A DNA stretch of 8,413 nucleotides from JAAYAY01 sp964429355 (GTDB taxonomy: Bacteria; Planctomycetota; Planctomycetia; Pirellulales; Thermoguttaceae). Where the stretch lies: contig CAYSCH010000404.1 in assembly GCA_964429355.1 (NCBI GenBank), forward strand, positions 1 to 8,413. Direction: 5' to 3'. The position numbers and the translations under genes are program-made. Numbering within the stretch: the first letter of the stretch is position 1; each line of letters opens with the position of its first letter. The notes beneath the pieces were generated by a model. The model saw nothing but the letters and a program-made list of their open reading frames with translations, did not search any database and was not told the origin of the DNA. This document shows, one piece after another, positions 1 to 6,344 of this stretch.

Positions 1-1
1 T

Positions 2-55
2 CCCACAAAGTTGCCCTACGACCAATCCCAATTTTTAGCTGTGACAGAGCACTAG
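2..55 (+). CDS. Possible C-terminal tail of an upstream gene (partial)
   Basis: One forward frame is open from the window edge to a TAG at 53-55 and would encode a short tail ending SQFLAVTEH. It stops 15 bases before the wecB start, a normal spacing inside an operon. Only 17 residues are visible and no family can be recognised. Another forward frame also stays open across this stretch, so the choice rests mainly on the good spacing. The sequence upstream of the window would settle it. Confidence 0.2.
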   Translation, partial: PTKLPYDQSQFLAVTEH

Positions 56-70
56 AAGCGGGAAGCGTGA

Positions 71-1234
71 ATGAGAACTCTCGCATACATCTTCGGAACG
101 CGACCTGAGGCAATCAAGCTCTGCCCTCTTGTCCTGGCAACCCATACGTTTCCGGGTTTGCAGGCTCGTGTGTGCGTGACGGGCCAGCATCGAGAGATGC
201 TGGATCAGGTTCTCGACGTGTTTGGTGTCGTGCCGGATGCCGATCTGGCACTGATGCAGCCCAATCAGACCCTCGGTGCACTCACCTCCAGGGCAATCGC
301 GGCCATCGACGCCTATCTCGCGGAGGATCGACCCGATATGGTGGTCGTTCAAGGCGACACGACGACCGTGTTCTGTGCGGCCCTCGCGGCATTCTATCAG
401 GGCGTCCCGGTGGCTCATGTCGAAGCCGGATTGCGCACGTGGAACAAACGCTCCCCTTTTCCCGAAGAGCTTAACCGGGTCTTGACCTCGCGGTTGGCCG
501 ATCTCCATTTCGCGCCCACAGAGACCTCCAAACACAACCTTCTGCAGGAAGGGGTGCCCGAGTCGCAGATCCATGTGACCGGCAACACGGTAATCGACGC
601 CCTTCTGTTCGCCGCAGAAAAGGTGCATCGTAGCCCGCCCGAAATCGCAGGTCTTCCCAAGGATTTGCAGCCCGGCACAGCCGATGGCGATCCGCCCATG
701 GTCCTCATTACGGGACATCGCCGCGAGAATTTCGGGCAGGGCTTCAACGACATCTGCCACGCAATCGCTCACCTCTCAACTCGATTTCCCCAAACCCATT
801 TCGTCTATCCCGTCCACTTGAACCCGAATGTGCGGGAGCCGGTTCAACGCATCCTCGGCACGAACGGCAGGGCCGGCTGTTTGAATAACAATGTTCATCT
901 TATTGAGCCGTTGAGCTATCTCCCCTTCGTGGGCCTGATGGATCGCGCGACCCTCGTGCTCACCGATTCCGGCGGCGTCCAGGAAGAGGCCCCCAGCCTT
1001 GGCAAGCCCGTCCTCGTCATGCGAAACACGACCGAGCGCCCTGAGGCCGTAGAAATGGGAACCGTTCGTCTCGTCGGTACCAATCGAACCGCCATTATCG
1101 ACGGAGTCTCGGAATTGCTGACCTGCCCGAGCGCCTACTCGGCCATGGCCAACGCTGTAAACCCCTACGGCGACGGCAACGCCTGCCAGCGAATCCTCAG
1201 TGCCATTATCGCTCCCTCTGACCTCCGACCATGA
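71..1234 (+). CDS. wecB: UDP-N-acetylglucosamine 2-epimerase (non-hydrolysing)
   Basis: Cytoplasmic enzyme that interconverts UDP-GlcNAc and UDP-ManNAc, the entry step to ManNAc/ManNAcA-containing surface polysaccharides. The 387-residue product has the usual family length and its motifs in order: FGTRPEAIK (8-16), QGDTTT (94-99), HVEAGLRT (116-123), FPEELNR (130-136), TGNTVID (170-176), TGHRREN (214-220), YPVHLNP (246-252), SDSGGVQEEAP (299-309), TTERPE (320-325) and NPYGDG (364-369). D96, E118, E132 and H216 line up with the acidic and histidine residues known to matter in the E. coli enzyme. The ATG at 71 follows a modest GGGAAG (60-65) and gives the expected N-terminal beta strand. The last codons (PSDLRP) lie in sequence resembling the downstream heptad repeats, so the original C-terminus may have been altered. 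The stop overlaps the start of the next small frame (ATGA). The hydrolysing NeuC type is less likely given these motifs. Confidence 0.97.
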   Translation: MRTLAYIFGTRPEAIKLCPLVLATHTFPGLQARVCVTGQHREMLDQVLDVFGVVPDADLALMQPNQTLGALTSRAIAAIDAYLAEDRPDMVVVQGDTTTVFCAALAAFYQGVPVAHVEAGLRTWNKRSPFPEELNRVLTSRLADLHFAPTETSKHNLLQEGVPESQIHVTGNTVIDALLFAAEKVHRSPPEIAGLPKDLQPGTADGDPPMVLITGHRRENFGQGFNDICHAIAHLSTRFPQTHFVYPVHLNPNVREPVQRILGTNGRAGCLNNNVHLIEPLSYLPFVGLMDRATLVLTDSGGVQEEAPSLGKPVLVMRNTTERPEAVEMGTVRLVGTNRTAIIDGVSELLTCPSAYSAMANAVNPYGDGNACQRILSAIIAPSDLRP

Positions 1235-1315
1235 ATTCCATCAACCTCCGCTTCTGCCTCGTCGACGGACCCAAATTCGTCTCCCTCGTCGCCCTCGAAA
1301 TGCTCCGCAACAACA

Positions 1316-1340
1316 AGCACGGAGCACGGAGCACGGAGCC
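1316..1340 (+). repeat. Purine-type heptads, AGCACGG x3
   Basis: Three perfect tandem copies of AGCACGG (1316-1336) are followed by a degenerate fourth. The same heptad type (GAGCACG, GAACACG, GAGAACG) opens the leader of the four-helix-bundle gene at 5821. This makes it the left arm of the first of three similarly organised repeat regions. Confidence 0.85.
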
Positions 1341-1353
1341 ACCAACAGCAAGC

Positions 1354-1379
1354 CCTGACCCTCTGTCGGCGCGGTCAGG
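1354..1379 (+). other. Small inverted repeat in the repeat-region spacer
   Basis: CCTGACC (1354-1360) pairs perfectly with GGTCAGG (1373-1379) across a 12-base loop. No T-run follows, so it is not an intrinsic terminator. It sits in the roughly 50-base spacer (1341-1390) between purine-type and pyrimidine-type heptads, the position filled by the four-helix-bundle gene in the second repeat region. A function is not evident. Confidence 0.4.
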
Positions 1380-1394
1380 ACATGGGTAACCCCG

Positions 1395-1583
1395 TGCCTG
1401 TCCCCCGTCCCCTGTCCTCTGACCTCTGATCTCTGACCTCTGATCTCTGCCCCCCGTCCCCTGCCCCCTGTCCCCTGTCCCCCGCTCCGATCTCCGATCT
1501 TCCATCTTCGATCTTCCCCTTTCCCCCCGCTCTGACCTCCCTGCCCCGATCTCCGATCTCCCATCTCCGACCTCCGATCTCCC
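1395..1583 (+). repeat. Pyrimidine-rich heptanucleotide tract upstream of the TPR gene
   Basis: About 190 bases are almost entirely degenerate 7-base units, roughly G-N-Y-C-Y-C-Y. Types include GTCCCCT, GACCTCT, GATCTCT, GATCTCC, CATCTCC and GATCTTC. CCCC-containing units dominate the first half and GATCTCC units the second, running in register up to the ATG at 1584. Five C-runs at 1450-1483 give G-quadruplex potential on the minus strand. The tract contains no purine-rich ribosome-binding site. The 7-base period is not a multiple of three, so any frame reads a cyclic seven-residue peptide with few stops, which explains spurious reading frames here. Confidence 0.9.
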
Positions 1584-4500
1584 ATGAAATCCCTCAACCT
1601 CCGCTTCTGCCTCATCCTGGTCATCGTCGCCGCCCTCACCGCCGGCACGGTCCACGTGATCCACGCCATCCAGGTCGGCCGCCACGGCAGCTTCTTCCTC
1701 CAGCAGGCCAAGACGGCCGTCGAGCAGAAGGATATCCCCACTGCCGTCTCCAACTACGAGCGCTACCTCAACCTCGAGCCCAACGACCCCGCCGCCGTGG
1801 CCGACCTGGGCATCCTTCTGGCCGATGCCGGTGCCGACGACCGGGCTTACAAAACCCTCGAAAAGGCCGCCCGCCTCGATCCGGCCCGCACCGACGTGCG
1901 GCGGCGACTGGTCGAAGTGACCCTCCGCATGAACCGGCACCGTGACGCCCGGGCCCACCTCGACCAGCTCCTCAAGGCCGCCCCTGACGACCCCGAACTC
2001 CTCGGCTATCTCGCCAAGTGCCAGATCGCCGACCAGGCGTATGCCGCCGCCGCCGGCTCCCTCCAACAGGCAATCGCCAAAGACCCCAAAAACCTCGACA
2101 ATTACTTGCTCCTCGCCGCCATTCTCACCCAGTTTCCCGACCTGTTCCGCGACCAGCCTGCCGACCAGGTCAACCCCGACACCTGGATCGACCGGATGGT
2201 CGAGGCAAATCCCCAGTCGGAATTGGCCTTCTTCGCCCGGGCCCAGCATCGCCTCGGCAAAGGCAAGTTCGCGGACGCCCTGGCCGACGCCCAAAAAGCC
2301 CTCCAGCTCGCCCCCCAGGCCCCCCGGGCCATGCTGCTGGCCGCCGAGTGCCTCGTCCGGCTCAGCCGCTACGACGAAGCTCGGCAACTGGCCGAAGATG
2401 CGCGCAAACTCACGCCCAAAGACCCCCAGGTCTACACAACCCTGGCCGACCTCGAACTGGCGCAGAACCGCACCCAGGAGGCCGTCGGCTGGCTCCAGCA
2501 AGGCCTCAAGGCCGTTGAGGTCCCCTCCAATCTCCCGATCCAGCTCACCCGGCTCCTGCTCGCCCTCGACCAGCTCGATCAGGCCGACCAGGTAGTCGCT
2601 TCCCTCCAGGGAAAGGAATACCCCCAGCCGATCGTCGACTTCTTCAAGGCCCAGATCGACTATGGGCGCGGCCTCTGGCAGCCAGCCCGGCAGCGATTGA
2701 CCGCCGTACGTGCGGAAGTCACCGCCATAAAAGGCCTCGCCCACGAAGTGGAGTTCTGGTTGGGCAAGACCTGCGAGCAGCTCGGCGAGAATCAGGAGGC
2801 CGTAAAGGCCTACCGGCAGTCAACCGCCCTCCAGCCCACCTATGCCCCCGCCCGGGCCGCCCTGGCCGACCTGCTCGGCCGGCTCCGCCGCCACGACGAG
2901 GCCGCCGACGAACTGCGCATTCTCGCCGGCCAGCAGGGAAACACCGTCGCCTCGCAGCTTCAATTGGCACGGCAGCTCCTCCTGAAAAACCTCTCCTTGC
3001 CGGTCGCCCAGCGCGATTGGGCCGCCGTCCAGCAGTTGCTGGCCAGTTTGAAAACGGCCGCTGATACGCCCGCCGCGGTTTCGCTGCTTGAAGCCGAAAT
3101 GCTCGTTGCCCGCGACCGCGCCGACGAGGCCGAGCAGCTCCTCCTCGCCGCCCGCGAAAAACACCCCAAGGAACCGGGCATCGCGGCCACCCTGGTCGAG
3201 ATGGCCCTTCGCCGCGGCGACCATGACCAGGCCGGCAAGCTGCTCGACGAGGCCTCCCGCTCGGCCGGCGATGCCGTCGTGCTCCGGCTGGCCAAGGCCG
3301 CTCACCTCCTCGCTGCCCCTGAGCCCCCGGCCGACCTCTCCCAGCAGTATGTCCCCCTCGCTGCCGATACCGGCAAGTTCACCCCCGACCAGCGGCTTCT
3401 CTTGTGGCGCGGTCTCATCGGAACTGCCCTCGGAGCCGGTCAACCCCAGACCGCCGACCAGATCGCCAAGACCGCCCTGGCCGCCGCCCCCAACGATCTG
3501 TCCCTCTGCGAACTGGCCTTCCGCACCGCCGTCCAGCTCAAAGACCCCAAGCTCGTCGCCTCCCGGCTCGACCTCATCCGCCAGGCCGAAGGCGACGGCC
3601 CGCTCTGGCATTATGCCCAGGCCCTCTGGCTCCTCCAGCGGTCCGACGAGACCACTCCGGCAGAATGCGAAGAAGCCCGCCAGCACCTGGCCCAGGCCGC
3701 CAAGGCCCGCCCCGATTGGTCCAGCGTGCCCCTTCTGGAGGCCGCCATCTGCGACCAGCAGGGCGACGCCCCCGCGGCCAGTGAGTCCTACCTGCGAGCC
3801 ATCGATCTCGGCGTGGCCGACGCCCAGGTCATCCGCCGCGCCGTGGAACTGCTCTACAATCAGGAACAGTTCGCCAAGGCCGGCGAATTGCTCAAGCGGC
3901 TCGAGGAACGCCCCTTGCCGGCCACCGAAGAAAACGACCGGCTCAAGTCGCAGATCCTCGGCCGGCTCGACCAGTTCGAAGAGGCATTGGAGCCCGCTCG
4001 CCGGGTAGCCGCCGAATCGAAAGACTCCCGCGATCACCTCTGGCTCGGCCAGATCCTCGCCGTCCTCGGGTTCCGCCAGAAGGCCGCCGGCCGCGAGCCC
4101 GAGGCCGCAGACTTCCTCTCCCAGGCCGAAGCCGCCATGCGCCGCGCCCAGGAGCTCGATCCGTCGGCCCCCGGCCCGTGGGTCGCCCTGATCCAGACAT
4201 TCGTTCGCGCCGACCGCCGTGAAGACGCCCAGAAGGTCATGGACCAACTCGCGGCCAGCCCCGCCGCCCAGAGCTCGCCCCGCGCCCTGGCCGACGGATA
4301 TCTGCTCCTCGGCCAACAGGAACAGGCCGCTGAACATCTCCAGTCCGCCCTGAAGAAATCGCCCGATAATGTGGCCCTCATCCGCACCCTGGCCGACTTC
4401 TGCATCCGCACCGGCCGGCCACAACTGGCCGAAGACGGCCTCCGCGCCGTCGCCGCCGGCAAAGTCGAGGCCCAGCCCGACGACCTCGCCTGGTGCCGCC

Positions 4501-5822
4501 GGGTCCTCGCCCTGGCGCTGAAGAACCGCGGCAGCTTCCCCGATCTGCAGGAGGCCCTCAAACTGATCGACGCCAACCTGGCCGCCGATCCCCAGTCCCT
4601 CCTCGATCGGCGAACCAAGGCGATCCTCCTCTCTGGCCACCCCCAACGTGCCAAACGCGACGAAGCCATCCGCATCCTCGAAGAACTTGCCAACTCCTCC
4701 GATTCCAACGAAGAAACCCGCCTGGTCCTCGTCAGGCTCTATGCCGCCGAGGAGCGATGGGAGCGGGCCGTGCCGTACCTCCGCGTCATGACCAGCCCCG
4801 AGGCCCTGCGGATCTACATCGCCCACCTCATCCAGTCCGACGCCCTCGACGAGGCCGGGCTCCGCCTCGGGCAGCTCGAGCGCGCCGCCCCCGGCGATTT
4901 CGCCACCTTCGCCCTCGCCACCGAACTCGGCTTCCGCCGCGGCCGCTTCGACGAGGTCCTCCAGAGCGTTGCCGCCCGCAGCCAGCAGACCGGTGGAGAA
5001 GCAGAAACCCTCCCCCTCGCCGATCTGCTAAGCGGGCTGGCCCAAAGGCTCGACAGCTCCGATTCAACCGCCCTGGCCCTCCAGTTCCGCGAGAAAGCCA
5101 GCGCCATCCTCCAGGGGCTCCCCGAAGAAAATGCCAAGGCCCAGGCTTCCAGCGTCGTCCTGCTTCTGGCCCGTTCGGGCAAGTGGCAACAGTCGCTCGA
5201 TACCCTCCAGAAAGCCCTCCCCGACCTCCCTGTGCCCGAACTCGGCCAGGTGGCCAGCGCCCTGGCCACCCAGCTGAAGGGCAACTCCGAGGCCCTCGCA
5301 CGGCTCCACTCGATCGTCCAATCGGCCCTCGACACCCACGGCCGCGTCGTCCCGCTGCTCCAGGCCCTCGTCTGGGTTGCCGACGCCCAGCGTAACTACT
5401 CCGACGTCGAATCCCTCTACCGCGAGATCGTCAAGGCCGATCCCAAAAACGTGGTCGCCCTCAACAACCTGGCCGAAGTCCTGGCCCTGACCGGTCGCGA
5501 TCCTCGCGAGGCCCTCCAGCTCGTCGAGCAGGCCATCGCCGCGGCCGGCCCCATTTCCGCATTCCTCGACACCCGTGCCACCGTCTACCGGGCCCTCGGC
5601 GAGCCCGACAAGGCCGTCCGCGACATGCAAACCGTCATCGTCGACGGCCTCAAACCAAACGCCCTCGTTCGCCTCGCCCTCGCCTACGCCCAGCAAAACA
5701 ACCTCCCCGAAGCCGCCAAAGCCCTCGCCCAAGCCCGCAATCTCGCCTTCAACCCCGATCAACTCCACCCCCTCGAACAAGACGACTATCAAGAACTAAC
5801 CAAGAAACTCCCCACCCCGTGA
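1584..5822 (+). CDS. Large membrane-anchored tetratricopeptide-repeat protein
   Basis: A 1412-residue protein made almost wholly of TPR-like helical hairpins. The N-terminus MKSLNLRFCLILVIVAALTAG has a short basic region and a hydrophobic segment (about 6-29), so it is probably an inner-membrane anchor or uncleaved signal with the repeats outside the cytoplasm. A clear first TPR covers about 36-69 (...AVSNYERYLNLEPNDP), a second ends TLEKAARLDP (91-100), and units continue throughout. The last ~140 residues are the most canonical (VVALNNLAEVLALTG, then LDTRATVYRALGEPDKAV). TPR arrays bind proteins; no catalytic domain is visible. Composition is rich in Ala, Leu, Asp and Gln, and codons strongly prefer C in third position, more than in wecB. 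Lying between wecB and a sugar-nucleotide epimerase, it could be a scaffold for polysaccharide synthesis or export, loosely like the PrsT-type TPR proteins of exosortase clusters, but no exosortase gene is visible. The ATG at 1584 is chosen because the membrane segment follows directly; it has no Shine-Dalgarno sequence. Confidence 0.92.
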   Translation: MKSLNLRFCLILVIVAALTAGTVHVIHAIQVGRHGSFFLQQAKTAVEQKDIPTAVSNYERYLNLEPNDPAAVADLGILLADAGADDRAYKTLEKAARLDPARTDVRRRLVEVTLRMNRHRDARAHLDQLLKAAPDDPELLGYLAKCQIADQAYAAAAGSLQQAIAKDPKNLDNYLLLAAILTQFPDLFRDQPADQVNPDTWIDRMVEANPQSELAFFARAQHRLGKGKFADALADAQKALQLAPQAPRAMLLAAECLVRLSRYDEARQLAEDARKLTPKDPQVYTTLADLELAQNRTQEAVGWLQQGLKAVEVPSNLPIQLTRLLLALDQLDQADQVVASLQGKEYPQPIVDFFKAQIDYGRGLWQPARQRLTAVRAEVTAIKGLAHEVEFWLGKTCEQLGENQEAVKAYRQSTALQPTYAPARAALADLLGRLRRHDEAADELRILAGQQGNTVASQLQLARQLLLKNLSLPVAQRDWAAVQQLLASLKTAADTPAAVSLLEAEMLVARDRADEAEQLLLAAREKHPKEPGIAATLVEMALRRGDHDQAGKLLDEASRSAGDAVVLRLAKAAHLLAAPEPPADLSQQYVPLAADTGKFTPDQRLLLWRGLIGTALGAGQPQTADQIAKTALAAAPNDLSLCELAFRTAVQLKDPKLVASRLDLIRQAEGDGPLWHYAQALWLLQRSDETTPAECEEARQHLAQAAKARPDWSSVPLLEAAICDQQGDAPAASESYLRAIDLGVADAQVIRRAVELLYNQEQFAKAGELLKRLEERPLPATEENDRLKSQILGRLDQFEEALEPARRVAAESKDSRDHLWLGQILAVLGFRQKAAGREPEAADFLSQAEAAMRRAQELDPSAPGPWVALIQTFVRADRREDAQKVMDQLAASPAAQSSPRALADGYLLLGQQEQAAEHLQSALKKSPDNVALIRTLADFCIRTGRPQLAEDGLRAVAAGKVEAQPDDLAWCRRVLALALKNRGSFPDLQEALKLIDANLAADPQSLLDRRTKAILLSGHPQRAKRDEAIRILEELANSSDSNEETRLVLVRLYAAEERWERAVPYLRVMTSPEALRIYIAHLIQSDALDEAGLRLGQLERAAPGDFATFALATELGFRRGRFDEVLQSVAARSQQTGGEAETLPLADLLSGLAQRLDSSDSTALALQFREKASAILQGLPEENAKAQASSVVLLLARSGKWQQSLDTLQKALPDLPVPELGQVASALATQLKGNSEALARLHSIVQSALDTHGRVVPLLQALVWVADAQRNYSDVESLYREIVKADPKNVVALNNLAEVLALTGRDPREALQLVEQAIAAAGPISAFLDTRATVYRALGEPDKAVRDMQTVIVDGLKPNALVRLALAYAQQNNLPEAAKALAQARNLAFNPDQLHPLEQDDYQELTKKLPTP

Positions 5823-5876
5823 GCACGGAACACGGAGAACGCCGGGAGATAGAAGATCGAAGATAGGAGATAGGAC
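5821..5876 (+). repeat. Purine-rich heptad leader of the four-helix-bundle gene
   Basis: The 56 bases before the start are eight consecutive heptads: GAGCACG, GAACACG, GAGAACG, CCGGGAG, ATAGAAG, ATCGAAG, ATAGGAG, ATAGGAC. They begin inside the stop codon of the TPR gene and run directly into the ATG. From 5835 onward the tract is homologous to the leader at 7403-7452, which has one extra heptad and one extra C. The units are purine-rich on the + strand, opposite in polarity to the tract after the gene. Confidence 0.9.
5865..5869 (+). promoter_or_regulatory. Shine-Dalgarno AGGAG formed by a heptad
   Basis: AGGAG at 5865-5869 lies seven bases before the ATG at 5877, ideal spacing for a ribosome-binding site. 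It belongs to the heptad ATAGGAG, exactly one repeat unit before the start. It supports starting at M1 rather than the internal M6 of the product. The truncated copy at 7453 keeps the same AGGAG and the same spacing. Confidence 0.75.
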
Positions 5877-6254
5877 ATGACAGATATCGCGATGAAGTTT
5901 GAGGATCTGATTGCATGGCAAGAGGCGCGTGCGGTGGTTAATGCGGTCTATTCGATCTGCCGGCAGACACCGCTCTGCAGAGATTTCGGGCTCTGCGACC
6001 AAATCCAACGGGCTGCCGTATCGGTCATGACAAACATTGCTGAAGGTTTCGAGCGCACCCACGTTGCCGAAAAGCTCCAGTTCTACAACATCGCACGGTC
6101 GTCGACAGGCGAAACCCGCTCGCTCTCTTACGTTGTCGAAGACAACTACGCAGACGCCGCCGAGCAAGTCCTGCAGATTCGGGCCGATCTCGTCCGACTC
6201 GGCCAACTCATCAGCGGCCTCATCCGCTCCACCGAAAACCGCCGAACCCCCTGA
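5877..6254 (+). CDS. Four-helix-bundle protein, S23 / 23S rRNA intervening-sequence family
   Basis: A 125-residue protein, typical length for this family. Hallmarks are MKFEDLIAWQEAR (6-18), DFGLCDQIQRAAVSV (36-50), NIAEGFER (53-60) and the FYNIARSSTGETRSL stretch (69-83). Four amphipathic helices are expected at about 8-30, 36-58, 62-90 and 92-118. Members were first found encoded in insertions within 23S rRNA genes, but many are free-standing as here, and their biochemical role is not settled; relatives include the Avd accessory protein of diversity-generating retroelements. Start and stop both fall within heptad repeats: the ATG follows ATAGGAC and the TGA is part of T-GATCTCC. Purine heptads precede and pyrimidine heptads follow. 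A second, truncated copy of leader and start lies at 7403-7501. Codon use is less C-biased than in the TPR gene, consistent with a separate origin. Family assignment is firm; function unknown. Confidence 0.93.
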   Translation: MTDIAMKFEDLIAWQEARAVVNAVYSICRQTPLCRDFGLCDQIQRAAVSVMTNIAEGFERTHVAEKLQFYNIARSSTGETRSLSYVVEDNYADAAEQVLQIRADLVRLGQLISGLIRSTENRRTP

Positions 6255-6330
6255 TCTCCCATCTCCGACTTTGTCCAATCTCCGATCTCCGATCTCCAAT
6301 CTCCCATCTTCAATCTCCAATCTCCCTGCT
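6252..6330 (+). repeat. Pyrimidine-rich heptads after the four-helix-bundle gene
   Basis: About ten heptads of GATCTCC, CATCTCC, AATCTCC and CATCTTC type, interrupted once by GACTTTGTCC. They start inside the stop codon of the four-helix-bundle gene and end in CTGCTTAAGG just before the epimerase gene. They are approximately the reverse complement of the GGAGATA-type heptads before the gene, so the two tracts form imperfect inverted flanks around it. Confidence 0.9.
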
Positions 6331-6331
6331 T

Positions 6332-6336
6332 AAGGA
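6332..6336 (+). promoter_or_regulatory. Shine-Dalgarno AAGGA of the sugar-nucleotide epimerase gene
   Basis: AAGGA lies eight bases before the ATG at 6345, immediately after the pyrimidine heptads end. It is the first non-repeat sequence before the gene and supports the chosen start. Confidence 0.7.
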
Positions 6337-6344
6337 CTCTACCA

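Larger units (their letters stand above)
1231..1389 (+). pseudogene. Truncated gene start, near-copy of the TPR gene 5' end
   Basis: A 52-codon frame starts at an ATG overlapping the wecB stop (ATGA) and ends at TAA 1387-1389. It begins MNSINLRFCL, against MKSLNLRFCL for the TPR gene at 1584. The first 33 coding bases match that gene at 30 positions, including 20 identical bases (1241-1260 and 1594-1613). After about ten codons the two diverge: this copy reads VDGPKFVSLVALEMLRNN and then runs into GAGCACG heptads. The hydrophobic membrane segment of the TPR protein is missing. I read it as a remnant of a duplicated or disrupted gene start, possibly still translated through coupling to wecB. 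A genuine small protein cannot be excluded. Confidence 0.4.

Noticed and set aside
1316..1583. CRISPR array
   Set aside because: Units are 7 bases, contiguous and degenerate; there are no 24-40 base repeats, unique spacers or cas genes.
1206..2744. 512-residue minus-strand reading frame
   Set aside because: It lies antisense to the TPR gene and the heptad tract. Its Gly/Glu-rich composition and GDRRSE-like cycles are products of codon bias and period-7 repeats, not of a protein family.
2820..4826. 668-residue minus-strand reading frame
   Set aside because: Complete antisense shadow of the TPR gene; the strong C-third-position bias removes stops on this strand. No recognisable domain.
4493..5395. 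300-residue Pro/Arg-rich plus-strand frame inside the TPR gene
   Set aside because: Out-of-frame shadow of a high-GC gene; composition is typical of frame-shifted reading.
5877..6254. S23 gene as an insertion in a 23S rRNA gene
   Set aside because: The flanks are protein-coding genes and heptads; no rRNA sequence is recognisable in the window.
5821..6330. Diversity-generating retroelement, because S23 proteins are related to Avd
   Set aside because: No reverse transcriptase and no template/variable repeat pair is present, and the protein resembles free-standing S23 members.
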